A DNA stretch of 37,490 nt. Origin: Xanthoparmelia taractica. Lineage: Eukaryota > Ascomycota > Lecanoromycetes > Lecanorales > Parmeliaceae. Where the stretch lies: the NCBI GenBank assembly GCA_033085395.1, contig JANQBS010000340.1, positions 1-37,490 on the forward strand, given 5' to 3'. Positions 10,636 through 21,668 of the stretch are shown here, in pieces. Under the pieces are notes generated by a model. That model was not told where the DNA came from. It saw nothing but the letters and a program-made list of their open reading frames with translations, and did no database searches. The position numbers and the translations under genes were made by a program. The first letter of the stretch is position 1, and each line of letters opens with the position of its first letter.

Positions 10636-12617
10636 CTACTCTTCTCCTTCATCCCTTACTCGAGACACATATTCCGCGCCCTGCAGCTCCAGGAGATGGA
10701 GATACTCCTGGGCAAGATGATTGACACTTCTCAGATCCCGTAGCGCCTCCGATACCTCACGTAATTGCCGATCACGTTGTGCATCCCAATCCCCATGTGT
10801 CATGAAAAACTCAGCTCCAAGGAAGAGAGGAATTGGTGAGAAGGGATGAGCCTTGAGCCCGGTATAAGCATAAAGCGTGCGAGCAGCAAGTGCTACTGAA
10901 AGTGCACAACGTACCTTGAAACAACCAAGCTGTGAGAGCGCCCTTGTCAGATGAACAATCTCATGTGCCGCCGACAAGGATCGTTTCGCGTACTCCATCA
11001 CCGTTGGCTGATAATCGCCCGTCTCTCGCGTTATGGCCTCGATGACTTTGTTGAGGAAAAGGAAGGTGGCGTGGGCAAACATGTTGGTGAACAAAAGCAT
11101 GGAATCGACCTGCTCGGATGGGCATAGGTACTGTAACGATATGGCTTGAATTCTTTGAGTGACGATGGTGTCGAGCCACTGATGCCGGTCCCAGAAGTCC
11201 TGCGATACTTGTCCGTAGAGACGTTCGACTGTGGACTGTTGCAAGTGGGATATGCTGCGCCCGCATATCGTGGCCAGAACGATACATTCCGTGAAGGAGG
11301 AGAGATGGATGGTACCAATCGTACCCATGACTTCGGAGAGAAAGCCAGTCAAGACTGGTCGGTCACTTTGGAATTCCATCTCCGGGGCGGGAAGACGAGT
11401 GGATATCTGGTGTGTGCACTTTAGCTGCGCATTCTGGAACAGGTATGACGTCAATCGGAACCTCACCACTTGCTCCTGTAGTGTCAACGGTGAGCCATCA
11501 CGGACACACACAAAGCGATCAAGGGAGTAAGCCATCCAGAACGTACGCCTTTTCTCTTCCGTTTCCACCCAATCCGTCTGTTCTGTGCCATTTGGCAGTA
11601 TCAGGCCATGTTTTGATTTATCAATCTCATAAAGCCGCATCAGCTGCACTAGCCGAAAGGCACGCCCTGCACTCATCCAGCCACGTCTATGATTCATACG
11701 CATGAGTTCGTACAGTGTCACCAAGATCCATGCTTGAGCTTGTTCAATGTCATTGGAGTCCTTTCTCTCGTCTTCCAAATCCATTGCTTCGAGCATCTGT
11801 CTGCAGTTGGTGTATAGAGAACGACGAATATCCTGGAAGTGTGCTGACAATGACGTTGCGAATGCCCACATTGCATATTGCAAACAGGTTCGAGCTATGC
11901 TTTTGCTTGACTGCCTGGCCCAGGAGCGGTACCTGCGCCGATGAAGGATTGGGACAAACAGGTGGACTCTGTCAAAGTATAGTTGGTCCCTGGCCTGATT
12001 AGAGAGACAACAAGACAGATTGTGTGTTGCCCAATAAGACTCACAGATCTACTTGCATCAGGTCTGAGATGCCAGCGCCGGATGAGGCCTTCAGCATTTT
12101 GCGTCTGATCGTGTCAGTACGTGAGTCCAGTGGATCGGTTGCCGAATACGATACACTCGAGGGTGCTCGTGAATGCTCATCGTCCGGGCTGGTTTCAGTG
12201 TCTGAATCAGGTGTGCTGCGCTGGGCCGGAGATTGCTTGTTGACAGAAGCTCCATTCGAAGCTGAACTCGGTGTCGTGCTGCCGTAGTGCCCAAGAGGGG
12301 TCCGCGCACTCTGCTGCTCAACAAGATAATGTTCGAGAGCATCTGCAAGATGTCAAGTGTCAGCGGTGGCGTGAGATGGCGAGCACAGTTGAGCATTCAC
12401 CAATTCGGGTCCGGAGAGCCCTCGAATGACCTCTCCTCGGACCTCGAGGATTCAGGGCGGTGGTGTTGCAGACGACGCCAGACTCAGAACACACACCACA
12501 TTGCGGTTGCTCTCGATCGCAACGCAGTTTGCGTCTTCGGCACTCGTCACATGCTGAGCCTGGCTTCTGCCGTGAGCGGGGAGGTGTTCTGTCGCCGGAA
12601 TATGGCGCGAGCATCAT
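10636..12617 (-). CDS. Zn2Cys6 transcription factor, cluster regulator
   Basis: The proposed minus-strand exons are 12617-12401, 12342-12045, 11989-11467 and 11406-10636, giving 602 residues. The N-terminal binuclear zinc cluster has six Cys at residues 23, 26, 33, 40, 43 and 50 (C-x2-C-x6-C-x6-C-x2-C-x6-C), preceded by a basic PRSRQKPGSA. After a Ser/Pro-rich linker, the fungal-specific regulatory domain begins at DQLYFDRVHLFVPILH and includes the RRTFWMAYSLDRFV landmark and ISTRLPAPEMEF. The junctions restore these consensus stretches. The last intron (11466-11407) is 60 bp, in phase and free of stops, so it could be retained to add 20 residues. It is probably the pathway activator, in the place that CtnA/CtnR (mrl3) holds in Monascus; that is inferred from gene order. 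The exact start could differ. Confidence 0.86.
11407..11466 (-). other. Predicted 60-bp in-frame intron in regulator
   Basis: GTGAGG at the 5' end and CACACCAG at the 3' end bound a 60-bp stretch with no stop codon in the gene's frame. Removing it joins LQEQV to ISTRLPAPE, which fits the usual sequence of fungal regulatory domains. Keeping it inserts 20 unrelated residues. Confidence 0.7.
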
Positions 12618-13038
12618 GGACGCGGTGACGGGTGTTTGCACGCGCGGCCCGCACGGCTAGGGTTGCCGAGGCGGAGCATGTGAGAGCATCTTGGAGAGTC
12701 GAGGGACGAAGAAAGTGTGGAACGATGTAAGGAGTTGCAAGATCCATGATAGATACTCCGGACATCCTCAGGCCCTTTGGCCCCACATCTCCGATCATGG
12801 TGCCTCGTGCTTTACGCAGCCTTGACTTGTCGAACAATGATGAATGTAAGCTGTAAGCATTCAAAACGGCTGACTGGGTAGAGGGGTTCACCCACCCGGA
12901 CACTGAGTAATCCGGGTGGGGGTGGACCCTTCCTTCTATTAGAAACGTCAGCCAATGTAACGTTGGCGCACGTAATAAAAGACTTGAAGATCGAATCCAC
13001 AGGGGAGTGGGTGGGGAGAAATATAACTCGTTGTTTCC
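12618..13038. promoter_or_regulatory. Upstream region of the regulator gene
   Basis: The likely promoter of the minus-strand regulator. It carries a strong inverted repeat at 12891-12920, described separately. A 168-codon ORF on the minus strand (12547-13053) overlaps the zinc-cluster exon in another frame and has no motif, so I do not call it a gene. Confidence 0.45.
12891..12920. repeat. Perfect 10-bp inverted repeat
   Basis: CCCACCCGGA (12891-12900) and its exact reverse complement TCCGGGTGGG (12911-12920) flank a 10-bp loop. Allowing one mismatch and a 2-bp gap, the arms extend outward through GGTTCA / TGGACC. It contains CCG and CGG triplets about 275-300 bp upstream of the regulator ATG. 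It could be a regulator-binding site or the end of a small transposon; the sequence does not decide. Confidence 0.65.
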
Positions 13039-13040
13039 TG

Positions 13041-13200
13041 TGTTACAAGGCATTCAGGCCTTCGGCCTGTCCGTGCGTAACCGTGGCCCCACTATGAGCG
13101 TAGCGAATAGTGGTCCTACATCCAATTGCGCGTTTTTTCGTGATTTGATCCTTTCATCTCAACCCACCATTATTCAACCACACTATAGCCAATTCTTATG
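13041..13200. repeat. LTR-like or hairpin-rich repeat fragment
   Basis: Next to the RIP block lies an unmutated stretch beginning TGTTACAAGG. It has two perfect hairpins, CAGGCC-TTC-GGCCTG (13055-13069) and CCACTAT/ATAGTGG (13089-13095 with 13107-13113). The TGTTAC start and the abrupt change to RIP-type sequence near 13200 suggest a repeat terminus, perhaps an LTR. I could not find its partner copy on the far side of the block. Confidence 0.4.
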
Positions 13201-15216
13201 CTAATAAAGAGGCTCTTTTAGAAGACGCTATATTTAACTATTAGACTAATAAATTCGATAGTGCTCGTGCGACTACGTTACACTATAGTCTCAAACTAAG
13301 ACGCGTTTAATCTCGGCTCCGGGGAATAACTTCAAGAAGTACTCGTTAACTAGATCGCTAACGGCTTACTATAGTCTAAGAATTATTCTTATATAACTAT
13401 ATTAATTACTTAAATAAGATTAAATACTTAATTCATCTTTATTATATTCGTAATACTATAGAATTTCTTCTTAAACTTAGATCGTCTTTAGATTAATCTT
13501 CGAAACTATTATATAAAGACTAGACTATAAACTTTATTAAACGATATTTTAAATATTATAAATATAAGTAAAAGTCTCTAAGTATCGAGCGTAAAAACGT
13601 ATATAATATCTTAATACGTAGTAATATAAATACTTTTAAGTTTATAGATTAAATAAAATTATTTTCAAGTTTTTTAAATTATTCTTATCTAACTTAATTA
13701 CGAATTTAATAAATCGTTATTTACTCGTTTATAAAAAGTAAAAAATAACGAAATAGCGATAAGATTAGAAGATCTTAGTTTTTAAGATCTATTGAAAAAA
13801 GCTAAAAGTCTATTTTATTTTATTTATAAAGAAGTATTAAGCGAATCTTTTCTTAATTAAGCTACGATTTAAGTTAAAAAATAAGATTCTTAATATTAAT
13901 AATATATTTAAATAGAGAAAAGAATTTCTTATTATAGCGATTATATAAAAAATAATTTTAAAGCGCGCGCGTTATAATAATAATTCTAGCTCGAAGTAAT
14001 TAGAGAAGTTTAATAAAGATAAGTTTTTAAAAGCTTAAGTTTCGAAGTTTAATACGATTTCGAAAGATAACGCTAAATTTACGCGTATTTAAAAAGAGAA
14101 TAAAAATTGTAAGACTAAGATCGCTAATTATAAACTTAAGATATTTAATATTTATTAATATTATTAATTTATTAGAAACTAGATTATTTAAAATTAAATT
14201 ATTTCGATAAGAATAAATTAATTACTATCGTCGCGACGATATTAATAAAAAACGAATTAATTTTATAAGCGTCTCTAAAGCGAAATAAGAAAAACGAATA
14301 ATAAAGATAACTTCTTTTATTATTATAAAGAAGTAAATTAAATTATAGAATAATTAGAGATAACTTATTACTTTATTTAATTATAAGACGTATATTAATT
14401 TAATTATATAAAAGTTCGTAATCTAATAAGATCTTTAATTATATATCCCTATTTTATTATAGACGAAAGCGCTTAGAGAGTAAAATATATATTACTATAA
14501 TGCTTATTAGCTAAACTATTAAATAGTCGATAGTTAAAATTAAGAATAATAGTATAATATACTATTTTACGTCGTAGATTAAGAAGATCTTAATATCATA
14601 TTAAATATATTCGCGTTATATTAATTATATATTTTATTTAATTCTATTATAACGTAATAACGAATTAAGTTTAATATTAAAAAACTTTAAATTAAAGAAT
14701 TAACTTAATTTACTTAGATAATCGAGCGAGAGTTAAATATATTTATAATTATATACGCTATAATAACGCGAGATAAATAGAAGAGTATTAGTAATTTAAA
14801 GCTCTTAAGAAAACTACTATAGTTTAAAAATATCTTTTTTAATAATATAATAAAGATCTTATTTATAAATAAATAAAGAAATTATATTATTAAGATAAAA
14901 GATAATAAAAAGCTATTTTATAAGTCTCTTTATAATCTATTTTAAATTAAGTTATTAAAACTAAAATAATATCTTAAGAAGTTACTTTATAAGAATTATA
15001 TTTATTACTTAACTTTCTTCGTTAAAATCTCTATTCTCTTTATTTTAAAGAAAAATAATAAATTATCGAAGCTTAAATTCGATAACGATAAAGAATTAAT
15101 ATTTATTATTTCTAATTGTTAAGACGTTAAATCGCTTATATAATATTAAGATATTTTTAAAGTTAAATCTTAAAAATATTTATTATAAAATTTATATTAA
15201 GAAGGGCGAGAAATAA

Positions 15217-16150
15217 AAGACTACGTTTCGCACTCGCTATAATTATTTTAAATACTTAATAATATCTTTAAATCTTATAAATATATTAGCTACGTTTTAA
15301 GTCTATATTAATAGAATTCTTATTAATCTTATAAATATTACGTATATAATATATTTAAATAATATTTTAATCTATCGCGCTAAGTCGACGAAATATTAAT
15401 AATATATTAAGTAGATACTTAAGCGATTACGTTAATTTTAGCTATATATTAATCTAAAGAGATACTAGTTTTATATTAAATTAATTAAGTTTCTAGAACT
15501 CGTTATAATTATTAATAATATAATTATAAATTAAAAACGCGTGATAACGATTTAAGAATAATTAATATCGTAGAGTTATTAAGATATAAGTCTTTTTAGA
15601 CTTTATAAATTTTTATTAACGCTTTATTTATAAATACTTTATTATTATAACGTCTTTTATTAGCTTATTTAAGAATAGTAAGATTTAATAAAAATTATAA
15701 TCGTTTAAATAATTAGAAAACGCTAGATTAACTTTTAAGTAATTGCGTAATACTTTTATAATTATATTATTTCTATAATATTAAAATTCTTAAAGAAAAT
15801 TACGCTTAGAGACTAATATCTCTAACTTTAACGTAAGAGCTATACTTTCGTAATAAAATAATAATAATTATTAGCGATTTATTACGTTCTTTTCTAGAAA
15901 GATAATATTAGCGAAATAAAATTATAAGACTTATAATTAGAAATTATTTATTATTATTATAGCAATAAAGTAATAGTGTTATTATTTAAATAGATTATAA
16001 TAATCTTAAGAAATTTATAAAGTAAAAGAAACTTAACTTTAAATAGACTCGTTAAGTGCTAAAGTTAGTCGCTTATAACTTTAAGATTTTTTATTAAATA
16101 GAAAAATCAAATTCTATAAATACCTTATCGCGACGATTAGACTATAAAGA
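15217..16150 (+). pseudogene. Dead Ty3/gypsy RT and RNase H
   Basis: Reading through stops on the plus strand gives KTTFRTRYNYFKYLI (family KTAFRTRYGHFEYLV), LATF.VYINRIL (family PATFQ.YIN), and the catalytic box YLNN at 15352-15363 where the family has YLDD. Further on, near 16040-16150, LVAYNFKIFY...NTLSRRLDYK matches the end of gypsy RNase H (family YDFxIxYRPGK, then ADALSRRPDY). Both catalytic aspartate codons GAT now read AAT, as expected from RIP of TGATGAT. The element is inactive. Integrase and chromodomain were not found with confidence. Confidence 0.83.
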
Positions 16151-17283
16151 TTTATTATTATTTATATTTTAAAATAAACTTATTCTTTAAATAAGCAACG
16201 AGCTATTATAAAAAAAAATAAAGAAGTAATAACGATAATAACGTTTACGCTATAAGTTATAGATATTTAAATAATTATTTTAAAAAGAAAGATTAAAATT
16301 ATATTTAAAATTACGTATAATAATTTATAAAGATTAATAAAAACACTATTTTAAGAGCTACAATTTTATAATAATTAAGTAAGCTCTTTTTAAGTTAATA
16401 CGAATACGTTTATAAAATAATATTATATTTATAATTAAATATAAATCTTAAACTTCGGGAGACTATTATTAAATAATAATTATCTTTATATATTTAGAAA
16501 TAATATCTTAGAAGAAATTCTTTAATAAACTATTAATAATATATATCGTTTATTATAAATATATTAATCTTATATTATAGAAACGATAGCGTATTAGAAG
16601 AACTCTTTTTTCTTATTAATTAAAGAGATTAAGATTTTTTAATAAGTCTTCGATATATATTTAGCGATTACGTTACTATTAATTTATAAACGATAAAATT
16701 AGTTATAATATATTGAATTATCTATTAATACTTAAAGAGTACTATTAAGATTATCGTATTATAAAAAGAGTATATACTATATATTAATAATTAATATAAT
16801 AGAATCGAGATAATTATAATTAATTAGTAAACGTTATATATGTAATAGCACTAACGCGCGTCTATAGCGCGTATCTTTTACTATTAATAATTAAAGTTAA
16901 TATTATAAAAGCGACGTTATTTGCGAGTACTTTTTCTTATTTTTCACGAGATTTAAAGATTTTTTATATTACGTATTAAGAATACTATACTAAATAGTAT
17001 TTAAAAACTAGAACTTAAGAAGAAGGATAATTATTAGATCTAGCGCTATATGCGTATTAGCGTCGATTATTTATAAGTTTAGAGTTTATTACGAAGTTAT
17101 AGCGAGATTTATAATCTAAGATCTTAGCGAGATCTTAACGATTATATATCGTCTTCGCATATTCTAGAATTTTCGTGTTCCTTAGAAATTAGTATCTAAT
17201 AAAGAAATTATTATCGTATTAACTATACGTCTCTTAAATTAATTAGATCGCTTGCTAAGCGTTAGCGAATTAATTTCTTATAA

Positions 17284-17862
17284 AGACACACACTCTATTT
17301 GAACTTATATAAAGTTTATATAACTTCGTATAATCTAATAACTATTCTCTCTTTTATAACGACGTTCTCGACGTTTTAAACGTTAATAACTCTAGATCTC
17401 TCTCGAAGAGCGACGATTCTAGAATTCTAATCTTAATAGTTTTAAAATAATCTCTAAAGAACTATTAGAGCTTTAGAGATTAAATTCTCGAATTACTCTC
17501 GTTAGATTATATTATATTATTTAATTTGAGATTAATTCGTTTAGAACTTTTTAATTAAAATCGAGATCGAACTTATAACTTTTACGAATTAACGCTTCTT
17601 CTCGAAAATAATTAGTAGTCTTACGAAGTTCTTAATTCGAGTGTAATCGAGAGTACTTTACGATACTCGAATTAAACTCGAATCGAAGCGCGATATTATT
17701 ATAAGAACGCTTTTCAATTGTATTATAGAATTAAAAATATTAAGTTATAAGTTCGAATACCGCGCTTTATAGAAGACACACACTCTATTTAAACCCATAT
17801 GAAGTTTATACGGCGCACCCATAGGTACTTATATAGCTTCGTACAACCTAACACTACGTGAT
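17284..17862 (+). repeat. Pair of direct repeats inside RIP block
   Basis: GACACACACTCTATTT begins at about 17284 and again at about 17774. Each copy continues for about 60 bp with AAGTTTATA and a CTTCGTA-AA-CTAA stretch. The second copy is less mutated and has about 20 extra bases (CGGCGCACCCATAGGTACT). They may be LTR pieces or subterminal repeats of an element nested in the gypsy sequence. Confidence 0.55.
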
Positions 17863-18960
17863 TTCCCTCTTCTTTTCCTTAATAATAACTTTTTTAGTCT
17901 TCGTAGTGAAATTCCACTTAGACTTCTTATTAGAAAGATTAGATAAGCTTGTATATCGTATATCGATCTTAAGTTTCTAAGTTAATTTGTACTCGAGCTC
18001 TAAGACTTTATTAATTCTCGCGAGATTCTCGACGTATATCTTCTTTTTCTTCGCGATTTTAATCTTCTAAATATAATATAAACCTTTTTTATTATAAAAA
18101 AAAAATTCTTAAAATATAAATTCTATAGTCTCTATAAAACGATATTGTATAGCGAACTTTACGAAGATCTCGTTAGACTAACGCTATACTCGAACTCTAT
18201 CTCGACGAGAATTTAGAATAATACTCGTTTCGTAACTTTAAATCACGTTTTTCTATTCTACTATAGTTTAATCTTAATATCGTAAAGCGAATTAATATCG
18301 AGCTTCTATTGTAGCTTTCATAAGAATCGATTTTTTAGTAATCTTATAGAATCGAAAATTATTATATTTTAAAATTCTAAGAATAGTTATTAATAATAAA
18401 TCTTACTTAGTAGTTAATATAAAAGAGATCTTTTCTCGTCTATAGCGATTCTTTTATATAGCGACTAGTATAGTACTTTTATCTTTTGATATAATGACTA
18501 GAGAACGTTTAGATCTAAGAATATTCGTAATATATAATAAGAGGAGTTTTTTAAACTTAATTAGATTATATTCTCTATTACGAGCTTACTTCTAAAAACA
18601 ATCGACGATCTAACGAGATATTTTAGTAATTATAGTAATAATCTTAGTTATAATACTAGCTTCGATTAAAGCGAGTATTTAAATTCTAGTTCTATCGTTA
18701 TAATTAACGCTCTAAGTATTAGATATATTATTAAAAATTAGAGAAAACTAAGAGTATTACTACTTACTAGACTATATAGAGTAAATATATATACGAAGTC
18801 TTTATATTCTTTTTTTATTTCCCTATGTTAATATATTTAATATTAATATCGATATAATATACGTATAGTACGTATATCGCTACTATATATCTCGAATATA
18901 TAAATTATATATAGATGTATATACTTCGTATACATATACTTTATATGTAAAGTATTGATA

Positions 18961-19231
18961 TTTAGAATATTTAGAGCATTTGCCAAGAATGCCAAGAATG
19001 CCAAGAGTTTTAGCGCTGTCCAGGACTTTTGGTGCCAACCTCCGTATTAAGACAAGTTTGCCGAAACTTGCGTTGCGCCCCTATCTTGCGCCCCTAGGGC
19101 TTCGTCTACCCCTGCCGAGCTGTAACCCGGGTGAGACCCATTTGTCACACCCACTACCACACCCACTAGCTCACCGACACCGGCCAGCTACACCGATACG
19201 CGGGTCATGGCTCGGTTATTACAATTCTTGA
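18961..19231 (-). mobile_element. GC-rich LTR-like fragment at RIP border
   Basis: This stretch is sharply GC-richer than the AT block to its left. It opens with three tandem copies of GCCAAGAAT type (18981-19007). Read on the minus strand from 19223 it begins TGTAATAACCGAGCC and continues with short imperfect repeats (GTGGGTGTG twice). TG at an edge against a RIP block suggests a retroelement LTR that escaped heavy RIP or inserted later. The identity is inferred from layout only. Confidence 0.4.
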
Positions 19232-20267
19232 AGAAAGGAAGATAATTGGTTGAGGTATCTTGAAAAAATCCTTCCAGGCTCCAACATCTCGTTCCTACAC
19301 GTGTTCCCTGGGATATGCAATGTCCGATAAGCCCGACGATCAGAAGATTTAGGGTTAGGGCTATCTGTCAGAGGGCAGTGGTGCGGCATGCAATCATGAA
19401 AACGGATATTGAGAGTGTCGCTAAATGATGAGAGAATCATCCCATGTTCCGTCAGTTTAACTCACTTTCATCCCATCGACAAATATTTAATATTAATATC
19501 AGTATGACTGTCATGTCTCAGCTTACAGGCACCCCTCTTCCACCCAATTGCAACCTCAGCCTCATTATGGTCTTGGCTTATCACTGGGCCTTAGCTGAAA
19601 AATCGCAGAGATGGGTGACATTTACCAGTCAGCATACGCCTCTGCGCCACCGGATCTCTTCATCAGACTCAGGAGTCGTGCAACATCCACCACTTCGTCG
19701 TCACAGAGATGGCAAAGCAATCGCAATCATTGCACCATTAGACATCCCGCCCTCGGCAAGGCAGACCATTGAGATTAAACGCATGACATGAGCGAAACCT
19801 CTGAGGAAATTCCTCGTGACGAGCGTGTACGCCTTGTTTCAGGTTTTCGTACTTCAGGGACTACAACGGCGTGCCGTATTCACGGAGAAACAGTTGAAGT
19901 TGTCCCATTTAGCACACTCTGATGGAGTCAGGCGAGATGAGGATCAAGTGGCTTAGCGGATAGCCACCCAACTCAGTCGCCTCTGGGACCACGAGACTCT
20001 GCTTAGAAGGTGTTGTGACTGAAGCTGGTATGCTTAGGCTACACGGAAGGCTTGCGGCGCTGTGAGGGTTTAGGCGTCCAGCAGAAGGTGATTCGATCTC
20101 ACATGCCCCAAGTCTATAAAAGAGCAGTAGCTCTGAGGAGAATCCAATGTCAATCGTACATTCTGAGCACCCAGACAGTCTGCGACCGTATATCTCTCCT
20201 CTTGGTTTCGCTCTTTTCAGCCTTCTTTAGAAGTCCTAGATAATCAACGCGCTTGGATTGCGTCGCC
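19232..20267. promoter_or_regulatory. Upstream region of the FAD oxidoreductase
   Basis: About 1 kb with no accepted gene; the ORF 19444-19791 (115 codons, plus) has no motif or signal. Two perfect TTAGGG units lie at 19349-19360. Near 19950 and 20085 there are stretches resembling tRNA A and B boxes, but they are too far apart for a normal tRNA. The last 200 bp form the likely promoter of the gene at 20268. Confidence 0.45.
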
Positions 20268-21668
20268 ATGAGATCATTCACGCTTCTTTGCTCGGGTATC
20301 GGGCTTGCAGCGGCTCAAGCTGTCACGAAATCCAGCAACAGCAGCAGTGCTTCTTCCATCTTTGATCCAAGCAAATACTCCAGCGGCGATGTCATTACGC
20401 GGGATGTCGCCGTTATCGGAGGTGGCGCATCCGGTACCTATGGTGCCATCAGGCTTCGGGACATGGGTAAGAGTGTCGTGGTGGTGGAGAAAGAAGGCAG
20501 GCTAGGAGGCCACGAAAATACATATATCGATCCCAGCACCGGGACCCCAATCGACTATGGCGTGCAGGCATACTGGAACATCTCTGTGGTCACCGAATTC
20601 TTCGCTCGGTTTGATATACCTATCGAGACTTTTGAATTCACTGGGGGAACCAATGTCTATGCCGATTTCGAAACCGGGAAGGTTCTTTCGAGCTTCAATC
20701 CGAGTCAAGACTTCACACCATACGCCAACCAGCTTAACAAGTATCCATACCTTCTCAACAGCTGGAATCTCCCGTCTCCTGTCCCGGGGGATCTGCTCTT
20801 GACGTTCGGTGATTTCATCAAGAAGTACTCTCTCCAGAACATCGCATATTCCATCTACAGCAACGCACTTGGTATTGGCAATATTCTCCAGCAACTAACG
20901 GTTAATGTCTTCAAAATCCTCGACGCTGCGTACCTGGATGGGCTTCGAGGAGGCGACGTGGTTACATCCAACCACGACAACGGTGAGCTCTACGTGAAAG
21001 CCCTGGCGGAACTCGGATCCAACGCGCTCCTCTCCTCCACCGTCATTGCCGCCGAACGCTCTGGCGAAAATGGCGTCAAACTTTTGGTCAAGACTCCCAC
21101 GGGCAACAAGCTCATAATCGCCTCAAAGCTCTTGATCAGTATCCCTCCACTGGTCAGCAATCTGGCACCATTCGCCCTCGATTCCCGCGAAAAAGATCTC
21201 TTTCAAAAATGGACATACAGCGGCTACTATAACGGTCTCATCAATAACACCGGCCTCGCTGCTGGCACGCGCTACGTCAACGCGGGCGCCAACACCACCT
21301 ACAACATTCCACACCTGCCTGGCGTCTACCAAATCGTCCCGACCCGGGTCGAGGGTATCTACTACTTCTGGTACGGCAGTTCCGGCCCTCTGTCCCAGCA
21401 GCAGATCCAAGCGGACGTCACCGCTACCGTGCAGAAGCTGACTGGTGGAAAAACCACGGCGCCGGGATTTCTAGCCTTCAGCAGCCACACGCCCTTCAAG
21501 CTGGTGGTGTCGGCGGAAGACATCAGCCATGGTTTCTACAACAATCTGGAGGGCTTACAGGGACACTTGCATACTTATTGGACCGGCGCAGCGTTCTTGT
21601 CGCACAGCTCGGGCGAATTGTGGAACTTCACGCAGTCCTTGCTGCCGGAGATCGCCGCCTCCGCCTAA
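20268..21668 (+). CDS. Secreted FAD-dependent oxidoreductase
   Basis: A 466-residue flavoprotein in one exon. Residues 1-17 form a signal peptide ending AAAQA. The FAD-binding Rossmann motif VIGGGASGTYGA is at residues 49-60, with the ribose-binding Glu74 after a run of valines, then GRLGGHENTY, as in the NAD(P)-binding/amine-oxidase-like flavoprotein group (PF13450/PF01593 type). Many fungal members carry the label beta-cyclopiazonate dehydrogenase-like. Possible N-glycosylation sites (for example NNT, NFT) fit a secretory route. Its substrate cannot be read from sequence. It lies between the RIP block and the CitD-like gene. Because a GMC-type CitC is not seen, it could supply the alcohol or ring oxidation step, but this is inference. 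The first in-frame ATG was chosen. Confidence 0.87.
   Translation: MRSFTLLCSGIGLAAAQAVTKSSNSSSASSIFDPSKYSSGDVITRDVAVIGGGASGTYGAIRLRDMGKSVVVVEKEGRLGGHENTYIDPSTGTPIDYGVQAYWNISVVTEFFARFDIPIETFEFTGGTNVYADFETGKVLSSFNPSQDFTPYANQLNKYPYLLNSWNLPSPVPGDLLLTFGDFIKKYSLQNIAYSIYSNALGIGNILQQLTVNVFKILDAAYLDGLRGGDVVTSNHDNGELYVKALAELGSNALLSSTVIAAERSGENGVKLLVKTPTGNKLIIASKLLISIPPLVSNLAPFALDSREKDLFQKWTYSGYYNGLINNTGLAAGTRYVNAGANTTYNIPHLPGVYQIVPTRVEGIYYFWYGSSGPLSQQQIQADVTATVQKLTGGKTTAPGFLAFSSHTPFKLVVSAEDISHGFYNNLEGLQGHLHTYWTGAAFLSHSSGELWNFTQSLLPEIAASA

Larger units (their letters stand above)
13200..18960. mobile_element. 5.8-kb RIP block with gypsy element
   Basis: A long AT-rich block with very few CpA/TpG and no usable ORF splits the cluster between the regulator and the flavoprotein. 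Ty3/gypsy polymerase remains are readable on the plus strand (separate entry). A pair of about 60-bp direct repeats occurs near 17284 and 17774. The parts at 13.2-15.2 kb and 16.2-18.9 kb could not be assigned and may contain gag, integrase, LTRs or nested elements. A destroyed cluster gene hidden here cannot be excluded by eye. Confidence 0.85.

Noticed and set aside
12547..13053. 168-codon minus-strand ORF upstream of and overlapping the regulator
   Set aside because: It runs in another frame over the zinc-cluster exon, has no domain, and the regulator model explains the shared part.
19444..19791. 115-codon ORF upstream of the flavoprotein
   Set aside because: It has no motif, signal or plausible promoter spacing, and its composition does not look coding.
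19950..20100. Possible tRNA or tRNA-derived SINE: TGGCTTAGCGGATA and a GATTCGATCT stretch
   Set aside because: The A-box-like and B-box-like parts are about 135 bp apart and no cloverleaf with acceptor stem can be formed by eye.
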